In this document: positions 36,931 through 51,124 of the stretch, one piece after another
Layout of the letters: every line of letters begins with the position of its first letter
Numbering within the stretch: the first letter of the stretch is position 1
Assembly: GCA_023846275.1 (NCBI GenBank)
Contig: JAIUJO010000231.1
Span: 433,001-497,000, forward strand
Length of the DNA: 64,000 nucleotides
Direction: 5' to 3'
Origin: Vanilla planifolia
Taxonomy: Eukaryota > Streptophyta > Magnoliopsida > Asparagales > Orchidaceae
Notes under the pieces: generated by a model
Told to the model about the DNA's origin: nothing
Seen by the model: the letters and a program-made list of their open reading frames with translations, nothing else
The model's database searches: none
Made by a program: the position numbers and the translations under genes

Positions 36931-39290
36931 AGCTGAGAGGTTCAATTATGCTTTTAAACTTTTTTCTATTTTAAAATCCTATTTTCTAATTTAAATATGA
37001 TAATTATAAAAGAATTTATTTAATAATTTTACTAAATAAAAATATAAAATGAAAAAAGGAATTTAATGTTTTTAAAATATTTTTAATAAAATATTTTTTA
37101 CTTAATAAAAATAATGTTGAAATTTTCTTTCCAATGTGATTTGAATTAAATAATAATAAATATTAAAAAGTAATAAATTATACAACAAAAAAGAAAATAA
37201 AAATAACAAAACATTTTTAAATAGTTTGTATTATCTTATGCCCATATTCACCCCTGTCAAGCCTACCAGAGTTCCTTTATCATAATCACTCACTTTCACT
37301 GTACGAAATACAAGTAACATTTAAACACTACACATTTTGTTGTAGCTAGTGGGGGTTCACTAACACTACTATAGATATAAAAATGTATAATATTTTAGAA
37401 CAATATAAAGAAAATAATTCATCATAATTTTTCATTACTCAAATATAAAGGCATGTATGGCACAAGTTTATGAATTATGATATTGCAATATGAGTGTGCT
37501 TATGAAAAAGTTGGAACAACCTAATGAACTTAGTTTTAAATATTAATTCCAAAATATTTGTAATTACACTATAATGTTGCTAAGAAAAATGGAATGAAGA
37601 AGGATGTTGCATTCATTAGTAATATCTTTTAAAAAAACTAAAGACAGAATAATGATATAAGTAATTAATTATAAAGTGGTCACGAGTGAGATGTGCAGTC
37701 AAAAGGAACGCTAAAGAAAGAGGGAAAATTTGTGATGATCACATATTTAGTAAAAGCATCAAAATTGATTGTAATTTTCAATTTTGCTCCTCTTCATAAA
37801 ATATTGATGTAATAAGATAAAATCATTTTTTCTCTTCTATGGCTCCGTTATTTATATTAGAATATTTTAAATTAAAATGGAATATTTTTAAAGGCTAAAA
37901 AGGTCACCCAAAAAGGCATAAGGATTTTTGAGTTATAAACAAACATAAACAACTTTCTAAAATACTAATTATGAGTAGGAACAACGATTGTCATTATATT
38001 TGGTGTGAAAATATAGGAGTCACTTGATTAAAATGCTGAAAAAATGGTCCATATCTATTGTTAATGTTAAAGAGGACTATTAGCCAATGTAGAGATGATC
38101 TTAGCCATTCGATCGAGTTGTAAGTGTGGATGACTAATTGATATGCACTATTCATAAACTTGGAGATGATGTCAACAATTTGACGATGTTTTATAGATGG
38201 TCAATAAGTTGAAAATTATTGTACCAAATGGCCAAACTAAACTTATCTATTAGGTCAAGCTTGTTAAATGAATTGTTAAATGAAATATATTATTCACAAA
38301 AAAGGATGCAATAATAATTTTTCTATTCTGAAGATGCATGATTGTACTACACTAGTTTACTCTACTTCAGAAGCAAACAAGCCCAATTTTTAGTCTTGCA
38401 TTGCAAGCTCATATATGAAGTTTGGCATTTATAATACTTCCTCTCAGCATATTGGTTAACCAAGTGGTGTTGGTTTCTTTTTTGTGCCTTTGGGAGGTAT
38501 TGACCCATGTGACCTACCAATATTGATATGCGTTTGACCTTCCTTGATGTAATATTCTATCACTTTATGAGTTCAACAAGACTCTTTATAGTTAAAATGG
38601 CCTTCAAATTTTTTCTTAAGTTTATTTAGCATACATTGCTAAAGGTTTGACTAAGATTCAGGACAAACCTGACTCAGTTCACTAGCTTTCCTTACTCAGA
38701 GCTCAAGTCAAATTCTTAGATGTTAGATCCACTCGACCTAAGGCTTAGGCTTGGCCATGTCATGACTTTCATAGGCAACATTATTTGTTTTATTTTCCAA
38801 ATATTTCTTTAATATATCTACGATCTTTTATTACTTTTAAAGCCTTTTTATAGCAACTAAATGAGGAAATAATTTTTGTAACTTCTAGATAAATGTGTAA
38901 GAAATTAATTGTAATTCATGTGAATGAATGATTGTTTATAACTATAATTATGGCATATGTAAAAACGTGATAGCATAAACTAACAAACAAGTAGATGTTT
39001 TGTAAGGTGACTCTTGATGATTAGTTGCACCACCAAGAGTTTGTTCAATGGCCCCCTTCATATGCCATTTAAGTCATAGCTAGAGCATAGCCACCAACAC
39101 TACTTAACAATACTTCCCTTGTGGGTTGCTACAAGAGACACATAACAAAAGCTCTCTGAATATTTAAACATATAAGAGCTTGAGGTCCATGACTTGAGAG
39201 GCACTTGAGAAACATATTAGAGAAACAAAAATAATCATTTTTATTGTCATTAAATGAGTGGTGTCATGACAAAGGCTACAACAACCTCCC
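36931..39290 (-). repeat. LTR-like repeat alpha (~2.35 kb, Copia-type)
   Basis: This sequence is repeated in direct orientation at ~40,446-42,800 (offset ~3.5 kb). Matching stretches include 37,240-37,330 with 40,730-40,830; 37,480-37,530 with 40,985-41,035; 37,790-37,945 with 41,300-41,455; 38,120-38,180 with 41,620-41,690; and 39,010-39,080 with 42,490-42,560. In minus sense it begins near a '..ttgatgacaataaaaa' string typical of the first bases of plant Copia LTRs, ends in the 'ttcaattcacccc' type string, and is followed downstream by gag. Divergence from the second copy is high, so the two were not recently synthesised together. Confidence 0.72.
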
Positions 39291-40425
39291 ACATTTTACT
39301 ATGATAAAACCATTGACAAAATAGTGAAAAGAACAAGATATAAGTCATGCAGGCTTACCTATGCTCCCCTAACATTCTTAGTCCCCTTAAATTTATAAAA
39401 TTCAAATAATTATGCCATAAACTTGGGAAGTATTATATGTTTTCTTTTCGTAGTATTTATGCCCAATTTATAATACATTAAAAAATAAAGTAAAAGTAAA
39501 ATGCACAAACAAGGGGTGGACAAAACAATATTTCTACATAATTTGTCCTTATAAAACAAATAAATACAAGTTATAATGAAATGTTTATTTAAAAGGTTAG
39601 ATTAAAAAAATAATTTATTAATTTTTACACATAGGCGAAAGCTAATCATTAAACTCTATAAGAAAAAAGTATTAGTAATCTTATACAAACATAAAAACAC
39701 TGATTAATTACCGTGCATTTATAAGTGAATTACTTTGAAGCTATTTATTTCTAACTTTATGCTCATTTCATTGTCTTTCTAATAACAAAACATGATGGAC
39801 CTGTTTCTTATATTTCACTTTAAGTCAACCATACATCCTAATCAATTTTCTTTCCACATCTATAAGTTCTCCAAAAGAAATAAATAATTCGTCATCACTG
39901 ACATTGTAAGTATTCTTATCATAGGAAGAAAACTATTATGCACCTTGTGTTAATGAGCTTACTTTTGAGATGTATAAAATTTTTCTCTTATTCTAACGCT
40001 TTTCTTTTTTATTTTGATTTCTTATTTTCTTCTTAGCATACGCAGGAGGAGTAGTTTGTTTGCTATATAAATTCTCTAATTCCTGTACAGCCTTGAAAAA
40101 GTCTTTAGATGACAAATACTGATTCCAATTCCTTGCAATAAAGAAAAATAAAGATTATTTATTTCTTTAGCATTGGTTTGTCTTAAAGTTCGACATTATT
40201 CATTGTAATCATTTCAAATAACGAAAGGGTTTTCAAATAACAATCATAAATAAATACTAATATTTTAAAAAATGCTTTTTATTTTTTCATAAATCAAAAT
40301 TTTGACTTCCAAACTTAGGTGGAACCATAAATTTAAAAGCATAATAAACAATTCACCACACTTAAGAAATGAAAAAAAGAGGAACTTTTCTTAGAAATTT
40401 CTTTCCTTGAGGTGACATGTCTCTT
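39291..40425 (-). other. Truncated Copia internal region between the two LTR-like repeats
   Basis: About 1.1 kb separates the repeats. Near 39,880-40,030 the minus strand carries lysine-rich (KKIKTKKS) and then SYDKNTYNVSDDELF coding relics, which look like the K-rich/acidic tail of Copia gag seen at ~33,880-34,030. The UBN2 domain is not visible, and neither are integrase or RT, so most of the internal region is deleted. Confidence 0.5.
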
Positions 40426-40426
40426 A

Positions 40427-40470
40427 TATCACCTGATGTAACCTTTTCCTAACTAATGCAAGATAGGTGG
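40427..40470 (-). other. LTR end and primer-binding-site relic (element beta)
   Basis: The plus strand has 'cacctgatgtaacc' followed ~30 bases on by 'ggtggggtgaattg' and 'ctttaaaactttt'. Reversed, this is '..aaaagttttaaag.acaattcacccc...ggttacatcaggtg', which resembles the LTR end plus TGGTATCAGAGC-type primer site of plant Copia elements. It is decayed and partly inferred. Confidence 0.5.
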
Positions 40471-42800
40471 GGTGAATTGTACTTTAAAACTTTTTGCTAT
40501 TATGAAAAAAATTTATTAAAATAAAATTTAGTAACAAAAAAAATTATTGTTTTAATAATTTTTATAAATTAAAATATTACTAGAAAAAAGAAATTTTATT
40601 GATGAAAATTATTTTGAAAATTTCTTTTATGTAGGTGTTTAATTAAATGTTTTTTAAATAAGAAATATATCATAAATTACATAATATCAAAAAAATATAA
40701 ATGATAATAGAGTTTTAGATGGTTTTCCCTAACCTATGCCAACACCCACCGTCAGCCTACCAAACCAAGATTCCACTATCAAAATTGCACCTTCTCATCT
40801 AGCCAAAAAGGGCCACATTTACAAACCACAACCCTTCCTGTAGCAGGTACGGTTTCATAGATAAAGTTTTGATTACAAAAACTTACAACATTGAAGCACA
40901 ATACAAAATAATAATGAATCATAATATTTTAGTATTCACTTATAAAATAATATATGACATAAGTCTAAAAAATATGATGTTAGAATATGAGAGTACTTTT
41001 GAAAAAGGTTGGAACAACAAAAAAGAATTAGTTTTAAAATGCTAAATCTAAAATATTAATCAATAGACACTAATGATATTATAAATAAAAGAATCAATAA
41101 AGATCTTACATTAATATGATCTTTTTAAAAACATAAAAAGGAAAAGAAACAAGGAAATAAACAATTTATTGCTAAGAGATCACCAATAAAATGGGCAATC
41201 AAATAGCATCTTGAAGCATGAAAGCGCAAAAACTTTTCACAAACATTGCCCCAAAAAAGGTCTCAAAATTTGATGGTAATATTGTGTTTTATTCCTTCTC
41301 TTCCAACAAAATTGATGTAGCCAAGTACAATAATCTATTCTCCAACTCTTAAGGCTCCTTTATTTATATTAAAATATTTTATATTAAAACGAAATTTTTT
41401 AATGGCTAAAAACGCAATGCAAAAATAGTCGTTACCCTTTAGGAGTTATAAATAATCACAATAACATTTCTAGAACATTGATTTCAAGTAATAACAATAG
41501 TTGTTGTCCTATCTGGCCTAATGAGACAAGAGCCACTCAATTAGAATGTCGAATAGAGGTTGCAAATATAATTGTTAAGAGAAAAAACACTGTTAACAAA
41601 GTAGAGACAATATCAGCTATTTGATCATGTTTGACATATAGATGACTAACTGATATACACTATTAAAAAATGCAATGAAGATCTTCACCATGTTATTGGG
41701 TTTTATGCATGGACAATGATATAAACATTACTACTAAAACTGGTAGAATTGTTCTCATCGGTTCGAATAGGTTTGTTAGACAAACAATTCAAGGAATCTA
41801 CTATTGACAAAAGGGGATGTGAACCTTATAATTTAATTGTGAAAACTTGCAATCAAATGTCACTAGTTCGTAGTAGTTTAGAAGCAAATAAGGCCAATAG
41901 TTAGTCCCACATCCAAGCTAATATATGTTTTTTGACATTCATAACATGTCCCTATATAAGCAACTTAAAGGGGTGGGTTACTTTATAGTGTATTATGGAG
42001 ATCATTACCCAAGTCACTTATACATATGTATATGGGCTTCAGTTGACCTATCTGACAACATGACACTTTACAAGTTTCGCTCAATTCATTGTGCTAAAAT
42101 TTGTTCAAGAAATATTTCTTTACTCAACTTAACCTGAGCCACTAAGGGTCTGGCTAAGGCTCATGCTTGAAACAACTCTGTTTCACTAAGTCTTGATACT
42201 AGTGGCTCCTTTGGCTTAATGCCCAAATCTGTAGGGCACTTGGCCAAATCATACTATTTGGCTGTGCATTGCATTCTTAACCAAAATTTTCTTTTCTTAT
42301 CCAAAATAATATTTTATTTATTTGTTAACATTTATTACATTTAAAGTTTTCTATAGCTATAATAGAGGAAATATTTTTATAACTAAAAAAATAATAGTGC
42401 ATAAGGTATTAATAGTAATGCATGTATATGAAAAATGTTATGTAAACTAACTATGCCATAACTAAATAAATAATATTATAGATAATCAAACTAGTAGATA
42501 TTTTAGAGATTAACTCTCTCTGATTATCTACTCTACCAAGAGTTTGATCAATGGCTCCTTGACATGTCACTTAAACCACTACTAGCGCTTGGCAACTAGC
42601 ACTCTTTAACTTAACTCATGAATTGCTCTTCAATTCATATTGTTAAAGCTCCTTAACTTATTGATCCTATAAGTGATTCAAATGTATGACATGAAAGCCA
42701 CTTGAGATGCCCATTAGAAAAACTAACATAGTGGTTTTGTTATCATCAAACAACTAATGCTATGGGCAAGGGTACAATTGTTCATTATGAAATTTGATAT
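40471..42800 (-). repeat. LTR-like repeat beta (~2.35 kb, Copia-type)
   Basis: Direct copy of repeat alpha. Its high-coordinate end (~42,735-42,765) reads, in minus sense, 'gtttgatgataacaaaac', a hallmark near the 5' end of many plant Copia LTRs. A second LTR-like feature is the 'ttagtcccacatc' string at ~41,901-41,913 on the plus strand. A short open frame at 41,925-42,137 has no counterpart in alpha and is not a gene. Confidence 0.72.
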
Positions 42801-45355
42801 ATGATTTGCCTATTGCTTAAGATGAAGGTAAGACATAACATGGGATATTATGGATTTATGTAAACCATGATTTGCTCCATACCATAATAAATTTTTTTAT
42901 GATTAATCTTACATAACTATAAATAAATTCCTTAAAATTTATCATAATAAAAATGCGATCATGATTTTTTATTAAAAGATGAGAGTTGCCATTAATCTTG
43001 TTGTTTTTTCAAAGTTGTAAGTGAAGTATGACATGATGACAACCATCCTTTCATGGAAAGTTAGTAAGAATATTAGGTAATGTAATGAGTGTGACTATGA
43101 ACACATGAAACTTTAATTCATAAAATTAAAATTAAATTGATGAACCCAAATAAGAAAGAAGGGATCGTTGCCTTAAGTTAATCATTGGCACTAAGTCATT
43201 AGGCTCTATGAAAAAGTAACAATGCAGTAAGGTACCCTTGAAATTTCTTTATATGTCCTCTAAGGCAAAGAGGCTCTTGTGTTCATTATGATGAGGCTTG
43301 ATAGTTTTTCATTTACTTTTGAAGATTACAAAAGTTGATGAAGTTATGGTTTGGCAAAAATTTTTTGGGTTTCCACAAGAAGGATTTAAGAATTAAGCCT
43401 TGTGGAGTTAGCTACCAAGGATTGGTTAGCAATTTGTCAGAACTAATTAATATATGACACAACTTAAAGATCTTAGGAGTTTAAATTTAATGGATAGGAC
43501 AAAAATCTTAGTACCTTAAAGCTTTAAATTTAAAGACCTTAGAGTTTGAGATTTAAAAATTCAAAGTTCAAAATTAAACATATGATATAAAATTTATATA
43601 TATTTAGAGTTGCAATTTAAATTTTAGTAAAGTCATATATAACCCAAAAAGAGAGGAATAAGTTAAGCTTACAGCTACAAAAAACAACATATAATTTTTT
43701 ATGAAACTTTGAGGGCACCTTAGAAAATATTTTTGACATGAGAAACTCTTAAGTTCATAAGGTAAAGAGAAAACTTTAAATTGAACATTAAAAGGGATTA
43801 GTAGATAAAATGGCTTTATTAAGTTTTGGACAAAATATTGAATTAGTCAATGCAAGAACAGGAGATCAATTGTTATTGGTCTTAGGAAATAGTTTGGAAC
43901 CTTAGATGGTGGACTAGGATTAAGAGTGGCTCAAGATAGACCAAGAAAAAGTTAGAGAAATAATTGGGCAATGTAAATCTCAATTTTGAGAGAAATGGCT
44001 TTATTGTGGGGCAACAAATGTGCTAACCTTATATAATTTATTTATGAGTAAAGCCTATATGGATTTAAAGAAGCTATAATAACAAAAAATATTTCATTTT
44101 AGGGATTCAAGTACTCTATGATATGTTTTCTATGAAACAAATATTTGGAGGAAATCATAAGATAGATAGGATAGTTATTAATGGTTTAGAACAAATGCTT
44201 GGACAAAACTTGAAAAGCTAGTTAAGGGAAAAAGGAAACCTTATGATGCTTGGACATGTTGGTTTAGGATTTCAGAAAATTGTAGAATTTCTAGATATGT
44301 GGGTTAGAATTTTGAGAATACTTGGGATATCTCAAATGAACAAGTAAGTAGGGCTTACCGATGATAAAATTTTATATAGGTTGATCTAGACCTAATTATA
44401 CTTTAGGTTATGTTATAGAGACAAAAAAAATTCATGTACAGTCATGACATGGTTTTAAGTAGTCTTTGGAAAAAAATGGGAACTTGGTGTGTGAATATTG
44501 GATTATGGTGGGCCATGTTGACTACAAATTTATAACATTGTTACCAAGGATTTAGATAAGATTGCCTACATAGTTATCATTTGAGAATCATAGAGTTGAC
44601 AAGAAAATGATTGAAATGCAATGGACTAGAAGTGACTTTGGAGTGCCAAATTTGTGAGGTCAACCTAAGGAAATATGGATGGGCCAAATTATTTATGGTA
44701 CCCTTAAGATCTTTGGTGTGCACGATTTTGTTATTGTACTCCAAAAAGGCAATCTATGTGGCTTGATTTTGAGGACATTACATCGGATTATAGATGTTCT
44801 TATTTATGTGATGGATGTGTGCGATACAATTGGTTGTATATTAGCGAGTAGATTAACTATATCATAATAGAGTCATGATGTTCTAGGTATAGAAGATGCT
44901 ACAATAGATTTTTGCTGAGCGGTGGTTGTTTTAGCCATGCAATGTTCTATGTTACTAGTGTATTTTTATTATGTGGTGCACCAATTTATGCTTAAATGAA
45001 CCTAGAAAGTAGGTACCCCATTATATGACATTACTGAATACATTAATTTCTTCATAGTTGTATTACATTATATGTTAAATAGTTACATGGTTATCATTAC
45101 TATCTTGATAACAAATGTTTAGTATTCTTATTGAAATATATGCCACAGCACTATTATTGCATCCACGTCTAATTACTTAGCTAGTTGAGTTGGAGATAAT
45201 ATGTGTGTTTGGAGTGGGAGAAAGATGCATATGAGGGGGATAGTTATGGAGAGGGTTTGCTAGGTAGTTGGATTATAGCGATCTTGGTGACAAACATTTT
45301 CCTAATCACATAGTCTTGATTGTGATTGATTTTGTGAATGGTGGATTCCATTTTA
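42801..45355. other. Unassigned stretch, slightly less AT-rich
   Basis: About 2.5 kb with longer runs of mixed sequence than its surroundings, especially 43,800-45,300. The open frame at 44,679-44,867 plus resembles nothing I know. The region may be a remnant of a further retroelement; no domain can be supported. Confidence 0.35.
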
Positions 45356-45870
45356 CCATGTATCTAACAACCTTGATCGAATAGATGAGATCACTTCTGT
45401 CATTTTTAATAGTCACTTTCACATTACTTTAAAAAATCTGATCAAAGAGATGAGATCTTCTCCACATCTATGAATAGTGCATTTCATTTAGTCAATGATC
45501 CATAAAGCTCTAACAAATGACTAAGATTGTCCTCATATTTGTGAATAACACTCTAGCTCATAAAAACTATTCATCAAGAATGTTGGATTAAAAGATCTAA
45601 ATCAAATCCCATTTAAATTTGATATAGAACTTTTATTCTAGGAAGTTGTTATATTTATTTAAAATTCCAAAATTCTAATGACTATTTTTGCATCACCTTT
45701 CAAGTATTTAAAAGAATTTTATATTAGTACAAAATATTTCAATAAAAAAGGAGCTTTTGGAGTTAGAAGAATGGTGATTTTAGCATTACTCTAGAAATAT
45801 TTTGGGAAGAAAAGGTGCAAATGACAAAGTAAGGTTCTGATTTCAATGCCCTTAATAGTGCCAAGCTTAT
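45356..45870 (+). repeat. LTR-like fragment gamma, inverted relative to alpha and beta
   Basis: The reverse complement of this stretch matches the middle of alpha/beta. 'tatgaatagtgcatttcat' (~45,471) mirrors 'gatatgcactattcataaa' in alpha (~38,140), and 'gactatttttgcatcacctt' (~45,680) with the following 'aatatttcaataaaaaagga' mirrors beta at ~41,365-41,435. Only ~0.5 kb of the ~2.35-kb LTR remains recognisable. Confidence 0.65.
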
Positions 45871-48800
45871 GACTAATTTTCTCTCGTTCTTCAATTTTTT
45901 TCTTCAACTTAACATCTTATTGTTGAATTCTTTGCAAATTTTTTTATATCCTTATGTGTTTTTTGTTTCTCTAGAAAACATTGTGTTAATATAATATCTA
46001 TGTTGATTTTATCTTTCTTAACAATATTATACATGAATAATTATTTTGATTTAATATTTCAAAACAATGTTGTTTAGGTTACTATAAATTTTTTCAATGG
46101 TGCATTCACATTCAGACATAGCAATCCATAAAATTGGGCGATCTATTTCTTTAGAAGTGAATAGTCAAACATTTTTGCTATATATTATTTTATATTTTAT
46201 TTTATTTTTGTAAGCTTTTCTAATTAAGATTGTGTTATCAAATCCATACAAAGTACATTAAAATTGTGGTCTATAAATGTTGTGTGTACTTATTATCACA
46301 AAAGTGATTTTATTAGTAGAATCCTGAACAAGATGACTGAAGATGAATTTAAGCATATGTTAAGTTGCATAACCTAAACAATATTATCATTTTCGTTTCC
46401 TTTATTATTAGTGATTTTTTTATCATTTAATAATATTTAATTTAAATGCATATATAAAAGTGATTTTAGAATTTAATTTTTATCATGCAAAAAATAATTT
46501 ATTGAAACTTTTTTAAAGCCATAAAATGTTTACTTTCTATACATTCTTATTTAAAAAAATTATTTAATCAATAATTTTATAATAAATAATTTTTATTTTG
46601 GAAAATATTTTTAAATAAGAAAAATGATTAAAAGTATAATTCATTAGGTCCTCTCTTATGCATTAGCTCAACATATATTTTACATCATAAAATACTTGCT
46701 GTACTTTGAAATTAATTGACAAAAGCTACGCACATAGCTAAAAAAGTATGAAAGCTTTTAATTATATTAAACTCCTTTTGCTAGTTATTTAATGTGTAGC
46801 ATTTATTTATGCATGAGATTTATAATATTTTAATTATTAAAATTATTATACGATTACAAATTATGCAAAAATCTTTATATTTTTTAATATTTAATTCCAA
46901 AAATTTTAAACAATGTGAAACTTATAAATAACAATTATCTACCATAAAAAAAATATATGAAAGTGCATTAAACATTTGAAATCGTGAACATAATCCCTTT
47001 TTTTAAATATTTAACTTTGTATAATATGCCACCAAAAGTTTTTTTGTAAGTTTGACAATATGTTATTGTAGTATTATGAGCTACAACAAACAACTTTGAT
47101 CATATCAATTTAACAACACTAAAATTCACTTTTGTAAAAACAATAACAAAATGCGTCATGAAATTCACTTAAATAAATATTTTTAAACAAAAATTAATTT
47201 AAAATCATTTAGCAATTTGAAATAGCCAATGCATGCAAAAAGGTTAAGAAACGCTTAACAAACTATCAAATTATTTAGTTTGTAAAAGGTTTAGAAAGCT
47301 TAAAGAAATGTTATTGAAATTCAAATAAAATCATATATAAAAATATGATTGCAAAAGCCATTTCTATTAAAATGAATATAATTGCAATATACTACAAAGT
47401 TAATAAACTCAAAAAATAATTTTTATAATAAAAAAAATTATAAGTGTAAGAAAATGAAATTATAAAATACCAACATTAATAGTCTTCACGTTTAGATGCA
47501 ATTATTGATTTGCCTTTAACATGTTAGAATAAAAATTAGATTCTTTTAAGAAATAAATATTTTTGTAAAAAAATCGGCAAAAAAACTAACTTTCGAAAAG
47601 TTTTAAGTTTAACTTCTCCAGAAACTTATAAAACGTTATATAAATTGTATCAATAAAAATAAATTTATCAACCAAAATACAAAAAAACTCATAATTTGCC
47701 TCTATATAATTTTTACTAAAAATGATATTTTTTTTATATAATATCAATTTCTTTGTTGCAAAATCGTTATATTAAAGTTGTACAAAGAGTTAACTTTTAA
47801 ATGTTCAAAATAAATTGAATTATATAAAGAAAACTTACATGGAATAATTTTTTTTTTCTATTTTATAGTATATCAAGATAAAGCGTCATAGTAATTGAAT
47901 GATACAATAATAACTTATCTAAAAAAATGTTAAAAATTTTAAAAAAAATTATATAATGATAGAATAATAACTTATCTAAATAAAAAATGTTAAAAATTTT
48001 AAAAAATTATATTCTAAATTAAGGTTTTCTAACTTTTAATATTTCAATTCGAAGATTCTTAATAATTGAAAGTGAGACTAAAAAATAATATAAATATTGT
48101 GTTTGACAAATTTAAAAATTTGATTTAATTATTTAAAAAAACTGATGTTGTTCATTGCTGTAGGGAAACTTGATAAAATGCCTAAAATAGTAAGAAAGAA
48201 AAACAATTACATTAAGAATTAGTGAAGAATTCACAACATCTAGAGCTATCCAAAACACACATGAAACACTAATTTATTTTATATACAAAGATAAGAATTA
48301 AAAAAAATGTATCATTAGATGGTCTTTCATAGAATAATGATATTGCTAATTGGCTACTAAAAGCCAAAAATTCTTGATTAAAAAATTAAATTTTAACTAG
48401 TACCCAAATAATAAATTTATGTGTGATTCACAAAAAAATTTGCAAAACTGAATGAAAGAAATATTCAAAATAAAGAAATGATGTTTAACAAAAAACTTAA
48501 AAATCTACAACCAAGCAAAGAAAATAATGGTGAAATACAAATTATTTTAGATAAGAAAGATAAACACTAAATAGTATTTACAATGAACAAGTTTTCAATT
48601 ACTAGATATATTACAAATTAGTCATTAAAATTTTAAAAACCTTAGAGTTTTTAAAAACATATATATAAATAAAATAATAAAATTAAAAATAATTTACTTT
48701 TTCTGCTCCTAAATATTAACTATTTTTTCTTCATAGTACAAGTTAAATTTTCTTAACGTCATAAATAAAAACAATTTGAAAATTGCAAATTGCAAGCATA

Positions 48801-51124
48801 TAGAAAACATCAATATAACGAAATACCAAACATAATAAATACTAGATTCGTAAATTATTTTTAAAAAATATTCTTAACATGAAAAGTACCGCCAATTTGA
48901 AAAAAGAACAAAATAAGTAATTTATTTAATGCACTATATCTTTAAAAGATAACTTAAAAATGTATAAAAATAGTGTATGAATGTAATAATTGAGGACCAT
49001 TATCTTTTCTTTGAACGTAATTATGTTAAATATCGATAATTTTATTGATTGTTGTTGGGGTTGAATGGGTCATAAAGTGATGCAAGGTAAGTATTAGTAG
49101 ATGATTCACATTTGTGAAAACATTACCAATACAAGCCAAATGAGCCAAAGGATGATTAAGATAGTTAAAGATAGCACAAACAAAAATTAAACTGTAAGCT
49201 AATTCCAATAGCTCACATGAAACAGCAATATGAAAGTAAGAGAACAGCTAAACACTAATTTTTTGATAGCATTTTAACTTAATTTACTTACTTTATTTCT
49301 ACACTTTTGAGTTGTGTAATAACTAAATAAAAAAATTTTACTATTATGAGTTTTTATTCTTTCTTAGTTTGTGGTTATAGTTAAAGAATTGGCTACTATT
49401 CGTAGATGGAAAATAGACTAAAAATATCATGTGCCTTATCTTTATAAAGATAATGTTTAGGTACATATTTCTTTTTTTATTTTGATGTGGAGTCTATAAT
49501 TATCCTCAAAGCCAAATAACTAAAGAATTTTGGAATTAACTAAATTTGAAGACTTAAAGAACTTTGAATACTAAAAGAGTGCCACCTATGCCTTAATGAG
49601 TAGAAACTTGCATAGAAGGGTGGTTCTTAGTCTCCTTATTCCATAAATTTTGATATCAAACAAAAGGAAACCATCTTATTCAAAGGTTTTCTTCAATAAT
49701 TCTTCTAGTCTAAGCTTGCTACATACCCTTACAAACTAGCACATGAACACGTTTGAGGCCTTGCACAAATTTATATGCAAATCTCTTAGCCACATCTTAT
49801 GATTTTTGTGTTGTACAACAAAGTTAACCACAAAACTGAGCCATTCCCACCACATTTTATGCCTCTAAATGAGGAATTAGCTTTTGCAGCAAAAGCCTAA
49901 GCATTGAATGGGCACTTGAGAAAAATTCATCATTTCTATTTTTAAAATTAACCTTTTTAAAACATGATCTTAATCTTGATTTTAGATGTATTTTCAAAAA
50001 TATTTTATCGCAAGTTCCTATATAAGGAACTATATCAACGATTTTATCAGAATGGAAATCAACTTACAACAAGTAAATTAAGAAGAGTAAACTAAAATCA
50101 AGGAATAAAGAGTTAGATCTTCATGAATTTGTTCATCTTAATAGTTAAACTTCAAATTTTCTAACATTACAAATACCTATATTTTACATTTTTTTTTTGT
50201 TTTATAGAAATCAAAATTGAAATTTTATGGAAGTGCCTTATCTATAACATATCTTAGGAAGAAGATTATAATTATTTTCTACACTTTCAACTTGCCAAAT
50301 TTTTTTTCTAATAGATTATGTGCCAATTATAGGGCCACTTATAAGGCAGAGTTACACAAATTTTATTTAGTAAAGTGTATTGTTTGGTGTAAAATAAAGA
50401 TTTAATTATTGAATAGTTTTGCTTGAAATTTAGTGCATGAGCCATTTAAATTGTTACGTAATTATTATTCAATTTAGTTTATATTTATTAGTCATCTTAT
50501 CAACTTTTCACACTCTTAGAATATTGCATGTATAAAATTTAAATTAAATTTTTTTTCTTAATTTTTATTTTAGTATCCAACCCTTTAAAAAATTAATTGA
50601 ACTTAGTTTATGTTGCATAACTTCATAACTTGCTTGAATGTCCTTTATACATCATAAGAAATTTGTAATTTTTTTTTCTTTGGTAATTATATTAAATTAT
50701 CATTCTACCAAGACAATCAAATGAAACAATCTGAAATTTTAAGTGTTCATTTGGAAACATTAGAACTCAAACTGAAACTCAAATTAACAATTTGATCAAA
50801 GCAATACAAGATTTGCACATTTAGAATAGAGATTTTTTTAATAGACACAGGAGACAGCAAATGCAACTAGTAATTTGACTTGGCAAGCAGTATTACATGT
50901 TTGCATAAGACAACTTGGATGGATATGACAAGATATCATCAATGACAAAATCATAAGGATAAAAATTTTGAGATCCAAAGTAATGTTAACCAAGATGGCC
51001 ATACTTTTGATAAAAGGCATAACCAAAATAAACTTTTAAATTACACAACACAATTGTAGGATTTCTTTCAATGGCATTAGTCTGATGAATATTAAAAAAT
51101 AGTTTTCCAAAAGTAATATTTTGT
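45871..51124. other. Unassigned, very AT-rich stretch
   Basis: Over 5 kb with poly-A/T runs and no recognisable gene or satellite landmark. A local ~57-bp duplication lies at 47,901-48,014. Minus-strand open frames at 50,838-51,189 overlap and contain no motif I can name. Confidence 0.4.
47901..48014 (+). repeat. Local tandem duplication (~57 bp, two copies)
   Basis: Copy one (47,901-47,957) and copy two (47,958-48,014) share 'aataataacttatctaaa', then 'aatgttaaaaattttaaaa' and 'attata'. Small slippage-type duplication in A/T-rich DNA. Confidence 0.85.

Noticed and set aside
43800..45300. Possible retroelement or gene region with fewer A/T runs
   Set aside because: Translations in all frames gave no domain I could support; the 62-codon frame at 44,679 has no motif.
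49590..49960. Possible further LTR fragment (a 'gggcacttgagaaaa' string as in alpha and beta)
   Set aside because: Only a short match; the flanking sequence does not follow the LTR order convincingly.
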